The notes: generated by a model from the sequence alone, not told the origin. Shown: positions 11,406-23,184, numbered from the stretch's first letter. The stretch is DNA of 64,000 nucleotides from Pyricularia pennisetigena (GCF_004337985.1 NC_043742.1:7853136-7917135), one strand, 5' to 3'. A program made the numbers and translations.

Positions 11406-13440
11406 CAGTACTTAAAACAACGGAAATTCCGGTGTTTTTAGCATTTAAAATACAGAATATGGAGTTAAATTCGCGGTTTGAAAACTCAGATTTAATAGAT
11501 ATAAATTACGTGCATTATTTTTGTTTTTAAGCCAAAAAGAAAATAAAGAAAAAGCCCATTAAAAATGGTGAATCAAATAGTTACTAATAGGCCTTAAATA
11601 GCCCTGAAAATGTTAAATGGTTAGTTGTTTTAACGTTTAAATTTGACCAAATCGTTATTGTAAAAACCTTCCATTTTATCCCTAAAATTAAATTGCCTAT
11701 AGGCCGTAAAGTCGTTTTTACCCGGTAGGTACTTATATTAGAAAATAATGAAAATAATAAACCTATAAAAGATAAAATTAGGTTTATTGTTAAGGGTTTT
11801 TTACAGGTTAAAAACCTAAATTATAGCGAAATTTTTGCTAACACTAGTATACCATTTACCAGTCATATATTTTTAGTTATAATTGATACACAAAATTGGG
11901 AAATAAAACAATTCGATTCTATCGGTGCGTTTTTAAATAGTAATTCTACCGACGTAGATATATATTTGCAAAATCCAAACGGCCTTAACGAATGGGCCAG
12001 AATTTGTAATTTTACCACCGCTAAAGTTTTAGTGGAAATGGGTTATAATCCGAAAACATTGCAGGTTATATAATTGGAAAAGGCGTTATGCGGTTTAAAA
12101 TAAGGTCCAAAAAAATGGTAAAACAAACTTAAAACCCTATTTTTTGAACAAGGTTTTAAACCGTTAATCTCTAATCCCGTTGTTTTTTATAACGTTAAAT
12201 CCAAATATTTTATCGTTACCTTTGTAAACGATTACCTGCTAATAGGTCATAAATTGCAATATATTGAGGATTTAAAAATCCGTTTTAATGAAGTATCCGC
12301 GTTGGAAAATAGGGGCCCTGCAACCTCATTTTGAAGCGTTTAAACTATAAAGGATAAGTTTAAACGCCCATAATAGTTCCATTAAAATCAGTATATAAAG
12401 GAAATAATAGCAACGTTCGCATTAATTGATTGCAAATTTATATTGTTCCTTTATAACCGGGTATGCCAGAATATAACGGGGTAAACCCGTAGATACGTTA
12501 AAAATCAAATTATTACAGCGTATTATCGGTACCTTTATATATTTAATATTATTAACGCGCCCGGATATCGGTTTTACGGTTTAATGGTTTTTAGGTTTTT
12601 TAATAAAAGCTATTACAATCCATTTAACGGCAGCCGAAAATTTATTACCTTAATTAACGGGTATCAAATCCTTATTTATTTACTACGGAAACAAAGTATT
12701 TAAAGCCGAAATATTACCCAATTATTTAATAGGGGGTTTTAAAGGTTTTAAATTATTGGGTTTTAATGATAGCAACTTTCCCGGGGTTAGGGAAAACTTA
12801 AAATCCATTTACGGATATTTGTATACCTTATTTGGGGGCCCTATAACGTGGAAATGCAAAAAAGTTAATATTGCATTTTTAAATATTCCAAAACCGAATC
12901 CGATATTTTAGCGGAAACCCTGCGTGAAGCACAATGGCTTAAAAACCTATTTATAGAAATTGGATTACCTATAAAAAGCCCTATTACAATATTTGTAAAT
13001 AATATAGGTTTTATAATTAACGCATATAATCCTACGCACTATCAACGTATTAAATATACGTTATTAAAGTTTTATTACGTACGGGAGTTAGTTATAACAG
13101 TATTAATAACCCTAAAGTACCTGGAGTTTAAACAAATACCCGCTAAGAATTTAATAAAACGCCTAACGTTTCCAATTTACAAGGTCTTTTTAAAGCTTAT
13201 AAAATTTAAACCCCTAAAGGCTTAGTTTTTACTTAATATATTTTAGGGTATTTAATTAATTCGTTAGCTAATAACTTATTATATATCCTTTATTTGCAAA
13301 TATTCGATTTTTGTTAGCGCAATACCGGCCCTATTATCCGAATCTACCTTGTACAGGTTAATTAATAAGCAATTTATACCGCTTTTATACCCAAAATTGA
13401 ATTAAAATTGAAAAAATTCGTATTTTAGGCGATTTACGCA
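11406..13440 (+). pseudogene. Copia A reverse transcriptase and RNase H remnant
   Basis: After the solo LTR the Copia frame resumes. RVT_2-like sequence runs from about 11,640 to 12,350: KPIKDKIRFIVKGFLQVK, then QNWEIKQFDSIGAFLNS, then LEKALCGLK and IVTFVNDYLLIG. The usual catalytic YVDD is represented by FVNDYLL, Asp to Asn, a RIP-type change. The RNase H part lies at about 12,840-13,170, where the family reads EA-L-E-LWLKNL. Alignment with Copia B (15,300-16,990) is collinear. Confidence 0.8.
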
Positions 13441-13769
13441 TTCGAAATACCTTATATAATATGCTTAGCTTGGACTGTTACCAACGAACAGCCAGATTAG
13501 CTACCTGGCTTAGTAATTAATTCCGTGTGTTAATATTATGCAAACCGGGGGTTCGAATCCGGGGGTTATTACAACTTTGGGGGTTTTTTCCAATTCGGGG
13601 GCTCGTCCATTTAAGGGGTTACAGCTCGGTATAAAAAGCTTAATTATCCAAGGAGCTTATATCGGGAGTTCGAATCGGGTTGGGATATAAGGGGGATATC
13701 TTTTTTAGGTTTTAGTTGTTTTATACTTTTTTTTCCGATTTTATGTAAGTAGTAGTAAAAGAAAGGGGG
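13441..13769 (+). other. Copia A 3' untranslated region and polypurine tract
   Basis: No coding sequence is seen here. The region holds two tRNA T-arm-like motifs (GGGGGTTCGAATCC near 13,550 and GAGTTCGAATCGG near 13,668). It ends in the polypurine tract AAAAGAAAGGGGG (about 13,757-13,769), directly before the LTR. The same arrangement recurs in Copia B (17,320-17,541). Confidence 0.6.
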
Positions 13770-14323
13770 TGTTAATTATATACGTTATTTAGTATGTAAT
13801 GGGTCCACTTTTGCTTATATATAAATTATAATAAATAGTGCCGAAGTGGGGCTGTTAGCGCTGTCGGATTTTCTATTATATTTTGTATTGCAGGAATTGC
13901 GATTTAAAATATTTGCGAGTGGGGTTTTACCCTGTACCGGGTTTAATACCCACCCTGCATTTACGAATTAGCTGCCCTGTACCGGGTTGAAATTTTCACC
14001 AAATTAACAAATTAATGCGAACCTAAAAATAGTTTGTATGCAAATAAGGGTGTTTTTTTAACAACGTATATAAAATAATGTTTCGGAAACTCGTATGCGG
14101 TACCGGAACTTTTTGCGGGGTGCAGACCCCCATTTCGATGTCGGAAAATATATAAGGGAGATAAAACAAAGTTTCCCCCACCAATGAATTAAATTTATTA
14201 ATCCTAAAATTAGTGAACCATTTTAGTGAATAATATAGTGTATTTAAACCTTGTAATTACAGGTTTTATAATACAATTAGTATCACGCCGCACCTAAGTT
14301 AATGCCGAACCCCCTGATAGCAA
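13770..14323 (+). repeat. Copia A 3' LTR, 3'-truncated
   Basis: The LTR begins TGTTAATTATATACG after a polypurine tract and matches Copia B's LTR (17,542-17,665 plus 19,513-19,954) along its length. It stops at TAGCAA, about 15 bp short of the ATTGTTAACA end seen in copy B. Copia B internal sequence begins at the junction, suggesting recombination or truncation. Confidence 0.8.
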
Positions 14324-15140
14324 TATATATTATTAAAAAGCTTTTTTAGGTTTTTAAAACTACGTACGGGCGTTAACCCCTAAACTTTTATTTCGATAGG
14401 GGGTACGAGGTTAATACAATCCTTTGAAATTGGTTTCCAAATGAAAATATTAATTTTAGCATTTTAAATCCCTATAACCACGGCCAAAACGGATTAATGG
14501 AACGGTCCGTTAGGGTTATTTTGGATAAATTTCGGTTTACCATTATAACGGCGAATTTACTATTTTAATAATATTATTATTTATTATTTACCGTAATTAA
14601 TTTTATTAACCGTTTAGCGGTAATTAATAAGGATTTAACATTTTACGAGGATTTTTATTCCAAATCCCAACCTGGATTACCGCTTAAACCCAATTTAAGG
14701 TAATTTTAAGTTATTGGTATTATATACCAGGCTGTTATACCGCTGGAAAAACGCCAAAGATTTAATAAATTAGATCCTCGCACCGAAACGGTAAAATTTT
14801 TAACCCATTTATTAAATTTTACAGCGTTGGTTTACGCACCCGCTAAACGGGCCGTATACAAAGCCTTTACCATAAAAGTTATTAAGGGTAAAACCGCTAA
14901 AAAATTGGCTACTCCCGGGGAAACGTTATAGATTTTTAAGGGGGAAAATACAAATTTAAAGCGGGATTTTAATTTTGAATTTGAAAACAAAATTAACAGC
15001 ATTTCAGCGGATAATTATCCCCTAAAAAGCCCTGAAAAAATAGGGTATTTACCACCTGTTACAGGGTATTTACCACCTGTTATAGGGTAGTTACCACCCG
15101 TTATAGGGCATTTAAACCCTGAAAATACAATGCCCGCCAG
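14324..15140 (+). pseudogene. Copia B integrase C-terminal remnant
   Basis: This piece is collinear with copy A 9,920-10,680. The PYNHGQNGL motif is retained near 14,470-14,500, although the following AER has drifted. The downstream segment with the ACAGGGTATTTACCACC-type short repeats is near 15,060-15,105, repeated two to three times. Multiple frameshifts and stops are present. Confidence 0.7.
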
Positions 15141-15299
15141 GTTTACATAACCTCCTGTTCGCCCCCCAAAACCTATAACGGTAGCCGTACCTAATCCAAT
15201 ACCTAAAATAATGGAGATTCCGGTGTTTTGAGCACCTAAAACACAAAATATAAAGTAAAATTCGCAGTTCAAAAACCCAAATTTAATGGATATAAATTA

Positions 15300-16990
15300 C
15301 GTGCATTATTCTTATTTTCAAACCAAAAAATCCGACCAAAAACGGTGAACTAAATAGCTACCAATACGCCCTAAATGACCTTAAAACTGCTAAATGGTTA
15401 GCTGTTTTAACGTTTAAATTCGACCAAAGCGTTATTACCAAAACCTTCCGTTTTATCCCTAAAATCAAAATGCCTGCAGGCCGTAAATTCATTTTTACCG
15501 GGCCGGTATTTGAATTAAAAAAGGATAAAAAAAGTAAACCTATAAAATATAAAGCTAGGTTCGTTATTAGGGTTTTTTTACAGGTTAAAGGCCTAAATTA
15601 TTTCGAAATTTTTGCTAATATTAATATACCACCTATTTGGCGTATATTTTTAATTATAGTTAATGCACAAAATTGGGAAATAAAACAAATCGATTTTGTC
15701 GGTGCGTTTTTGAATAATAACCCTACCGACGTAAATATATATTTGCAAATTCCCAACGGTTTTAACGAATGGGCCAAATTTTGTAACCTTACCACCGCTT
15801 AAATTTTAGTGGAAATGGGTTATAATCCAAAAAAATTGCAAGTTATGCAATTGGAAAAGGCGTTATACGGTTTAAAACAGGGTCCAAAAAAATGGCGAAA
15901 CAAATTTAAAACCCTATTTTGTATAAAAGGGTTTAAATTATTATTCTGTAATCCCGATGTCTTTTATAACGTTAAGTTCAAACATCTTATCGTTACTTTT
16001 GTAAACGAACACCTGCTAATAGGTCCTAAAATGCAACATATTTAGGATTTAAAAACCCGTTTTAATAAAACATACGCGTTGGAAGACAGGGGCCCTGTAA
16101 CCCTTTTTTTAAGCGTCCAAATTTTAAAGGATAGATTTAAACGCCTATTTTGGCTCCATTAAAATCAGTATATAAAGGAAATATTAACAACGTTCGGATT
16201 AATTAATTGCAAATTTATATTTGCCCCCTTATAACCGGGTATGCTAAAATATAGCGGGGGAAAGCCCGTAAATGCGTTTAAAATTAGATTATTACAAGAT
16301 ATTATCGGTACCTTTATATATTTAATGCTATTAACGCGCCCGGATATCGGTTTTGCGGTTTAGTGGTTTTTACGTTTTTTAACAAAAGTTATTATAATCC
16401 ATTTAACGGCAGGTAAAACTTATTACGTTATTAAACGGGTATTCAATCTTTATTTATTTGTTAAGGAGATAAAACATTTAAAACCGAATTACCACCCAAT
16501 TTTTAAATAAAGGTTTTTAAAAACCTTCAATTACTGGGTGTTAGTAATGGCGATTTTGCCGGGGCTAGGGAAAATTTAAAATCCATTTACGGATACTTGA
16601 GTGCCCTATTTGGGGGCTTTATAACGTGGAAGTGCAAAAAGGTTAGTATTATAGCTTTAAACACTTCAAAAACCGAAACCGATACCTTAACGGAAGCTTT
16701 GCGTAAAGTACAGTGGTTAAAAAACTTATATATAATGGTTAAACTATTCATAAAAGGCTTTATTGCAATATTTGGAAATAATATAGGTTTAAAATTAACG
16801 CATAAAACCCTACGCACCACTAACGTATTAGATATACGTTCTTAAAATTTCACTACGTACGGGAGTTGATTACAAAAGGATTAATAACTCTAAAATACCT
16901 GGGATTTACACAAATACCCGCTAATAATTTAACAAAGCCCCTAACGTTTCCAATTTACAAGGTCTTTTGAAAGTTTATAAGGTTTAAACC
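15300..16990 (+). pseudogene. Copia B reverse transcriptase and RNase H remnant
   Basis: The best-preserved RT piece is 15,470-15,802: KPIKYKARFVIRVFLQVKG, then QNWEIKQIDFVGAFLNNN, the RVT_2 core. It continues in 15,809-16,045 with LEKALYGLKQGPKKWRNK and FVNEHLLIG (normally YVDD). RNase H sequence is in 16,597-16,845: SKTETDTLTEALRKVQWLKNL. TAA/TAG codons separate the pieces, for example the TAA after TTA at 15,800. This copy is slightly less degraded than copy A. Confidence 0.82.
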
Positions 16991-17665
16991 CCTAAAAGCT
17001 TTGTTTTTACCTCTTAAATTTTAAGGCATTTAATTAGTTTATTAGCTAACTACCCAATACATTTCCTTTGTTTGCAATATTGGATTTTTGTTAGCCCAAT
17101 ACCGTCCGTATTGCCCGAGTTTACCTTGCACAGGTTAATTAATAAGCAAGTTATACCGACCACACACCTAAAAAACCTATACCTAAAATTGAATCAAAGT
17201 TGAAAAAACCCGTATTGTGGGCGATTTACGCATTCGAAATACCCTATATAATATACCTAATCTGGACTATTACCAACGAACAGCCAAATTAACTACCCGG
17301 TTTAATAGTTGATTCCGTGGGTCAATATTATACAAATCGGGGGTTCGAATCCGTGGTTTTTTCCAATTTGGGTGTTCGTCCATTTCGGGAGTCACAGGTC
17401 GGTATAAAAAGCTTAATTATCCAGGGGGTTTATATCGGGAGTTCGAATCGGGTTAGGACACAAAAGGGATCATTTTTTGGGTTTTATTCTTTATGTACTT
17501 TTCTTTTCCGACTTTATATACGTAGTAGCAAAAAAAGAGGGTGTTAATTATTTACGTTATTTACCATATGAAAGGTCCATTGATGTTTATATATAGACCA
17601 TAATAGATAGTGCCGAAATGGGGTTATTGGGGCTGTCGGTTTTTCCGTTATATTTGGTGTATTGC

Positions 17666-19512
17666 TAGTCTCAGGGCTTATCCCTGAAGCCCAGAGCTCC
17701 ACAATTGAGCGTGGCTCAATTGCGGCTTTGCAATGTACCTGTGGGTCCATCCAAAAAACGCTCTGGTTCAGGTCTGAGGACAACTTGTCGATTTCCGCCG
17801 TTTATGGCGGTATTTTTGGCCTTTTTGCGACCGACACTCCCTTATTATTCCATAACCACGCAAAATATCGAAAAAAGAAAATATCGTTGAAGATAGGAAT
17901 TGTTAGGCCTTTTTCATAAATCCAAAACTTTTTGCACCCGGTACGCCAATTAAAAGTTGGATATAGCCCGCCTTTAATCCGTTTATGGCGGTACTGTTTT
18001 TTCGATTTTTTTTCGATTTTCGATTTTTTTTAATATTATTTTTAATTTTTGACCAAATTTTATACTTTTTGCACGTGGAGGGTCGTATATATATATATAT
18101 ATATATATCGTTATACTAAATTTTGGTGCATATATTAAATTATATAAGCGGTTAAATAGGCGGATAGGCAAAGTATATATTTTTTTGTATATAATTTACA
18201 ATTGAAACTCGTTTATATTTTTACCAATTTTAACGATAATGAAACCAAAACTTCAGAGATTCGATTACGTATATAAACAAACGTCCAGGTCCAATTGTAT
18301 TTACAGTATCGGCTTTAAAAACTGTTTAATAAAAACAAATGGTAAATGTGTATTTTATAAATCTTTTTGCTTTATTTAATTAATTTTATATTATTTTTGT
18401 TTTGCAGCAGAATTTTGTGGTTTTTGCACGTGGGGGTGACATACATATACTTAATATAATATCACATTTTCGTACGTATACCTAATTATATAAGCCCTTA
18501 AATATGCGGATAGGTAAAGTATATCCAATTTTATATATATTTTACCATCGAAATGCTTTTACATTTTTACCAATTCTAACATTAATAAAACCAAAATTTG
18601 AGAAAGTGGACTATATATATAAATAAACGTTAACGTAAAACCCGATTTGCAATACCGGCCCTTCTTATGTTTTTATATAAAAAATGCTAAATTTGTGTTT
18701 TTTTTGTATTTTTTGCTTTATTTAATTAAATAAAATTTATAAAAAAAGAATTTATATAAAATCTACTAGCAAATTGATTAAAAAATATATCAAGTGAAAA
18801 TATTTTCATTTTACCAATATTTGCGTAAATTATTTAATTTCTTAACAAATTGTTAATTTATATAAGAATATTAATAAAACTTTTATTTTAATCGATAATT
18901 GCATGCACTTTGCAGTATTGGGTTTACTAAGGTATAAAGGCTGTAAAATAAATTAAAATAGATATTGCATACCATTATTTAAAACAAGAATTAAATATAA
19001 TAAAAAATTACAGATTTTATTTAATATTTTAATATCTTTCCAAATACAGTAGCTATAAAGACGCGGCTGGCATTCAAATACTCAGCAAACTCCAATAAAT
19101 TCAACGCAAATTATTATATATTTTTATAATTTTTATTTATTTTTTTATACGAATATTTAATTGCATATTATGGGTACACTATTTTCTTTTACCATTATAA
19201 TGCGAATATATTGCATTTACCCGCTACAAACGGCAGAATACCACAAATTATCCTTATATTAATAAAATAATTATAAGCGATATCGTAATATTTAATATAT
19301 TATTAAAAATACCGTTATAAACGGCGAAATGCGACAAATTATCGTTGGTGGTACCGCTATGAACGGCGAAATGCGACAAAATGTCCTCAGACTAGAACGA
19401 GCGCGATTTTTTCGGCCAATGTCATTGGTCGAAAAGCCATGTGGCTGAAAGGTACATGGAGCGATCGGTCCCCACTGCGAAGCAGGGGGGTCTAGTCTGA
19501 GCACTGAGACTA
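17666..19512 (-). mobile_element. MULE-like non-autonomous DNA transposon, copy 1
   Basis: The 1,847-bp element runs from TAGTCTCAGGGC to GCACTGAGACTA, giving 9-bp perfect terminal inverted repeats. It sits between two identical 9-mers, GTGTATTGC, at 17,657-17,665 and 19,513-19,521. The uninterrupted target is visible in Copia A near 13,880. Relative to copy 3 it is inverted. Termini are packed with hairpins, and a CCGTTTATGGCGG-type motif recurs near 17,798, 17,980, 19,225, 19,312 and 19,355. No transposase frame is present. A 9-bp duplication fits the Mutator superfamily best, but no sequence homology proves this. Confidence 0.88.
18050..18730. repeat. internal two-unit duplication within MULE-like copy 1
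   Basis: Two units of about 340 bp follow each other, each opening with TTTTGCACGTG (18,068 and 18,424). Each then contains a TATATAAGC-TTAAATA-GCGGATAGG-AAAGTATAT block, a TTTTTACCAATTTTAAC-AT-ATGAAACCAAAA block and a Pol-less AT-rich tail. The same pair exists in copies 2 and 3, so the duplication predates their dispersal. Confidence 0.6.
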
Positions 19513-19954
19513 GTGTATTGCAGGAATTGCGATTTAAAATGTCAGCGAATGGGGTTTCACCCTGTACCGGGTTTAACACCCACCTTACATTTACGAATTA
19601 GCTACTTTATACCGGGTTAAAATTCTCACCAAATTAGCAAATTAGTGCGAACCCAAAAATAGTTTATATGGAAATAAAGGTGTTTTATCAATAACGCATA
19701 CAAAATAAATTTTCCGGAAAATCGTGTGCGGTACCGGAACGCTTTTTGGCGTGCGGACCCCCCTTTTAATATTGGAGTGTAAGGGAAATAAAGCAAAGTT
19801 TCCCCCAATAATAAATCAAAATTATTAATCCCAAAATTTAGTAAATAATTTAGTGCATTTAAGCCCTGTAATAACAGGCCTTTATAACGCAACTAGCACC
19901 ACGCCGCACTTGGGTTAATGCCTAAACCCCTGTTAGCAACCCACATTGTTAACA

Positions 19955-20035
19955 AACGTTATATATATATTTATCTTAATTCATAATAGTAATGAAATAT
20001 AAATCAAAATTGCAAATTGCATTTAATGTTTAAAT
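19955..20035. other. AT-rich spacer between Copia B and MULE-like copy 2
   Basis: About 80 bp of AT-rich sequence without recognisable feature. The last nine bases, TGTTTAAAT, are the left target duplication of the element that follows. Confidence 0.6.
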
Positions 20036-22040
20036 TAGTCTCAGTGCTTAGACTAGACCCCCCTGCTTCGCAGTGGGGACCGAGCGCTCCATGTACCTTT
20101 CAGCCACATGGCTTTTCGACCAATTACATTGGCCGAAAGGATCGCTGAACCAAAGCGTTCTTTGGATGGACCCACAGGTACATTGCAAAGCCGCAATTGA
20201 GCCACGAAGTGGAGCGAAGCGAACGGAGTGGATCAATTGTGGAGCTTTGGGCCTCAGGGATGAGCCCTGAGACTATCTAAGGACATTTTGTTGCATTTCG
20301 CCGTTTATGGCGGTACGCCGGTATTACTAACGACAATTTGTCGCATTTCGCCGTTTATAACCGGTATATATATTATATTATAAAGAGGCCTTATAAACGC
20401 CCTACGACCGCACGTTAAATACAATTAGTTGCATTTTTATGCGCGCAACACACTGAACATTGGTATAATTAACACATTGTATTTAAAATATAATAGCAAA
20501 ACAAAATAGTATAACCACAGTATGCAATTAAATATTTAAATAAAATATTAACTACAAATTATAAAAGTATAAAATGACCTGCGTTGGATTAATTGGAGCT
20601 TAAGGATTTTGGTATTGAAGACATTGCGTCCTTATATGTAATTTATTTGGAAAGAAATTCAAATATTTAGTTGAACTTGTATTCAATTATTATATTTAAT
20701 TATTACTTTAAATAATAATATATAGTATTGACTTAAAATCATATGATAGTGCTTATACGTTGGCGGATTTAAAACTACAAAGTGCATGCAACTATCGCTT
20801 AAAACAAAGCTTTTATTAATACTTTTATATTATTTATTAATTGGTCGAAGACCTGAAAAACACACGCAAATAACTTCAAAATAAAAAGAAGTTTTAACAT
20901 TACCCTTTTGTTATCAGCTTAAATATAATCGTCACTCAACCTCATCTTTGTAAATTTAATTTAATTAAATAAAGCAAAAAATAGAAAAATAAAATAAATT
21001 TAACACATCCTTTAATAAAAAGATAATATAGACGGGTATTACAAATCAGATGTCACCTTGACGTTTTTTTATATATCTCATCCAATCCCTGAAATTTTGG
21101 TTATATTATTGTGAAAATTGGTATAAATATAAAAGCGTTTCGATTGTAAATTATGTATAAAATTACATACATCTTACCTGTCCGCTTATTTAACGGCTTA
21201 TATGATTCGATGTATATACCAAGTTGTATTACTATATTATATATATACGCCACCCCCCAGGTGCAAAATGCAAAAAATTTGGCTGCAAAATAAAATAATA
21301 TAAAATTAATTGAATAAAGCAAAATGGATAAAAAATATATATTTAGCATCTTTTTATATAAAAGACTTCTTAAAGCGAATATTATAAATTGGTTTAAGCG
21401 TGGACGTTTGTTTATATATGGTATTCAATTCTTGTTATTTTGGTTTCATTAGCGTTAAAATTGGTGAAAATATAAACGAGTTTCCATCATAAAATATATA
21501 TAAAAATGTATTTACTTTACCTATCCGCTTATCTAACGGTTTATATAATCCGGGTTAAAAACCAAAATTTGATTTAACGGTATTTATGTACATACGACCC
21601 TCCACGTGCAAAAATTATCAAATTTAGTTAAGAATTGAAAATAATATTTAAAAAAATCGAAAATCGAAAAAAAAATCGAAAAAACTCTACTGCTATGAAC
21701 GGATTAAAGGCAGGTGGTATCCAGTTCGGCCGTTATAGCAAATAAAAAAATAAATTAAATCGCTGTTAATAGCGGTATTAAACGCTTTCTTTAACAATGT
21801 TTTCTTTTTTTAATGATTTACGTGGTTATGGAATAATAAGGTAATAATGGTCGAAAAAAGGCCAAAAATACCGCTATAAACGGCGCAAATCGACAAATTG
21901 TCCTTAAACCTAAACCAAAACGTTTTTCGGATGGACCCACAAATACATTGCAAAACCGCAATTGAGCTACGAAATGGAGCGAAGCGAACGGAGTGGATTA
22001 ATTGTGGAGCTTTAGGCCTTAGGAATAAGCCCTGAGACTA
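20036..22040 (+). mobile_element. MULE-like non-autonomous DNA transposon, copy 2
   Basis: The 2,005-bp element starts TAGTCTCAGTGCTTAGACTAG and ends GCCCTGAGACTA. Flanks TGTTTAAAT (20,027-20,035) and TATTTAAAT (22,041-22,049) differ by one G/A transition, as expected of a 9-bp duplication altered by RIP. Internal organisation follows copies 1 and 3. It differs in carrying a second CTGAGACTA end at 20,275, so that 20,036-20,275 alone looks like a 240-bp mini-element with both termini. Extra sequence near 20,375-20,560 resembles 22,265-22,375 outside the element. Confidence 0.8.
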
Positions 22041-22211
22041 TATTTAAATATTAAATTAATAAAAGCAGGAATAATAGCCTTTCCTGCGTTTAAAGGACTA
22101 TAAACACTCAAGCTTTGTAGTACACGTTACTGTATATTTTTACCATTTTTATTCATTTTTCAACTGGTTATTTAGTTGTGCACAGTGGTTATACTATTTT
22201 TTTTGCGTATA

Positions 22212-22253
<42 letters not shown>

Positions 22254-22384
22254 TCATATATGTTAAGAACAGGCCTTATAAAGGCCCTGCGACCGCACGT
22301 TAAGTGCAGTCGGCTGCATTGCTCATGCGCGCAGCCAATTGAACAGCGGCATAATCAACAGTATATAATACGAATATAGTGCAT
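22041..22384. other. AT-rich spacer with (TA)n microsatellite
   Basis: No gene is seen. A TA/GTA microsatellite lies at about 22,210-22,262. It is followed by a GC-richer stretch (GGCCTTATAAAGGCCCTGCG...) that is repeated in diverged form inside MULE-like copy 2 near 20,385-20,500. Confidence 0.5.
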
Positions 22385-22682
22385 ATATCCGCTATAAACG
22401 GCGAAATGCGACAAATTGTCCTCAAACTAAAACGAGCGCGATTTTTTCGGCTAATGCAATTGGTCGAAAAGCCATATGGCTAAAAGGTACATGGAGCGCT
22501 CGGTCCCCACTGCGAAGCAGGGGATCTAGTCTGAGCACTAAGACTAGCGAAAATCGACAAGTTGTCCTTAAACCTAAATTAGAACGTTTTTTTTGGGTAA
22601 ACCCATAGGTCTATTGTAGAGCCGCAATTGACCGTGATTCAATTGTGGTGCTCTAGGCTTCGCGGATAAGCCCCTGAGACTA
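22385..22682. mobile_element. two joined terminal fragments of the MULE-like family
   Basis: Bases 22,385-22,546 are an inverted left terminus (ending GAGCACTAAGACTA). Bases 22,547-22,682 are a right terminus in plus orientation, ending CCCCTGAGACTA. They join at CGAAAATCGAC with nothing between, and no 9-bp duplication was found, so this is a rearranged remnant rather than a transposed unit. Confidence 0.65.
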
Positions 22683-23025
22683 CGGGATGATACGATTCCT
22701 ATTAACAAAAACGTCAACTTCTGCTTATCAAATTTTCAGATTCCAACCCATTGCGCCATTACCATCCTTTTTAGCACAATAAACTAACATACTACAATAT
22801 GTTCCCTACGGGTGATAAAGGTAAGATAGTTACAAAAAGCTATCCTTCAAACGCGTCACTGTGTCTGGGTTAAAGTGTTAACTCGATGCGAATCCCTCAC
22901 AACTGTGTTCAATAGGGAACATACCACTTCCTTTTCCCGCCGATAGGCTCGTTATCACACTCACAGACTCCTGGTCTACTATATGCACATTGCCTAACCA
23001 AAATCAATGTTTAGTTAAGGTCGCT
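22683..23025. other. no gene recognised
   Basis: Sequence of intermediate base composition with no coding frame or repeat that I recognise. It lies just downstream of the small minus-strand secreted-protein candidate and probably holds its 3' flank. Confidence 0.4.
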
Positions 23026-23184
23026 TTATTGGCCTTTACGATTGTTTTTCCGTCCTCTTCCTCGGGGCAAAACATACTCCCCTGGGCACTTGTCATCATT
23101 TTTACGCGTGGCAGGCTCGGCGTTTTGAGCTATGACAGCGCCAGCGACGGCAAAAAGGATAAGGATAATTTTCTGAAATTGCAT
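23026..23184 (-). CDS. candidate small secreted protein, probably frameshifted
   Basis: On the minus strand an ATG in a good context (CTAAAATG) at 23,184 opens a 52-codon frame. Its first 19 residues, MQFQKIILILFAVAGAVIA, are a textbook fungal signal peptide, with predicted cleavage before QNAEP. The mature part has one Cys (KCPGEY) and then becomes Arg/Lys-rich to the TAA at 23,026. From about 23,073 an overlapping frame reads MFCPEEEDGK and stays open to a TGA at 23,004. That is more typical of a small Cys-containing secreted protein, so a one-base indel near 23,075 is likely. It resembles secreted effectors in layout only; function is unknown. Confidence 0.5.
   Translation of the reverse strand: MQFQKIILILFAVAGAVIAQNAEPATRKNDDKCPGEYVLPRGRGRKNNRKGQ

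Larger units (their letters stand above)
1..14323 (+). mobile_element. Ty1/Copia LTR retrotransposon A, RIP-degraded and split by two later insertions
   Basis: Read in order and skipping the two insertions, the pieces give a Gag start at 122, a protease region near 1,470, a pre-integrase and integrase region from 9,538, an RVT_2-type reverse transcriptase from about 11,500, an RNase H region near 12,900, and an LTR beginning TGTTAATT at 13,770. This protease-integrase-RT order is the Copia order. The 5' LTR lies outside the window, and the 3' LTR is cut at about 14,323, where a second Copia copy takes over. Gln and Trp codons have become TAA/TAG throughout, so nothing is functional. A sister copy (14,324-19,954) lacks both insertions and confirms how the segments join. 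Confidence 0.85.
14324..19954 (+). mobile_element. Ty1/Copia retrotransposon B, 5'-truncated, sister of copy A
   Basis: The copy starts inside the integrase core (matching about 9,920 of copy A) and runs through integrase C-terminus, RT, RNase H, polypurine tract and a 3' LTR ending ATTGTTAACA at 19,954. It lacks the solo LTR that interrupts copy A. Its own LTR is split by a 1,847-bp transposon with 9-bp target duplication. It is strongly RIP-mutated and not functional. Confidence 0.85.
17542..19954 (+). repeat. Copia B 3' LTR, interrupted by a MULE-like element
   Basis: The LTR begins TGTTAATTATTTACG after the purine tract AAAAAAAGAGGG and ends TTGTTAACA at 19,954, so its ends are inverted TGTTAA/TTAACA. 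Removing the inserted element and one 9-bp duplication leaves about 557 bp, matching copy A's LTR. Confidence 0.85.
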
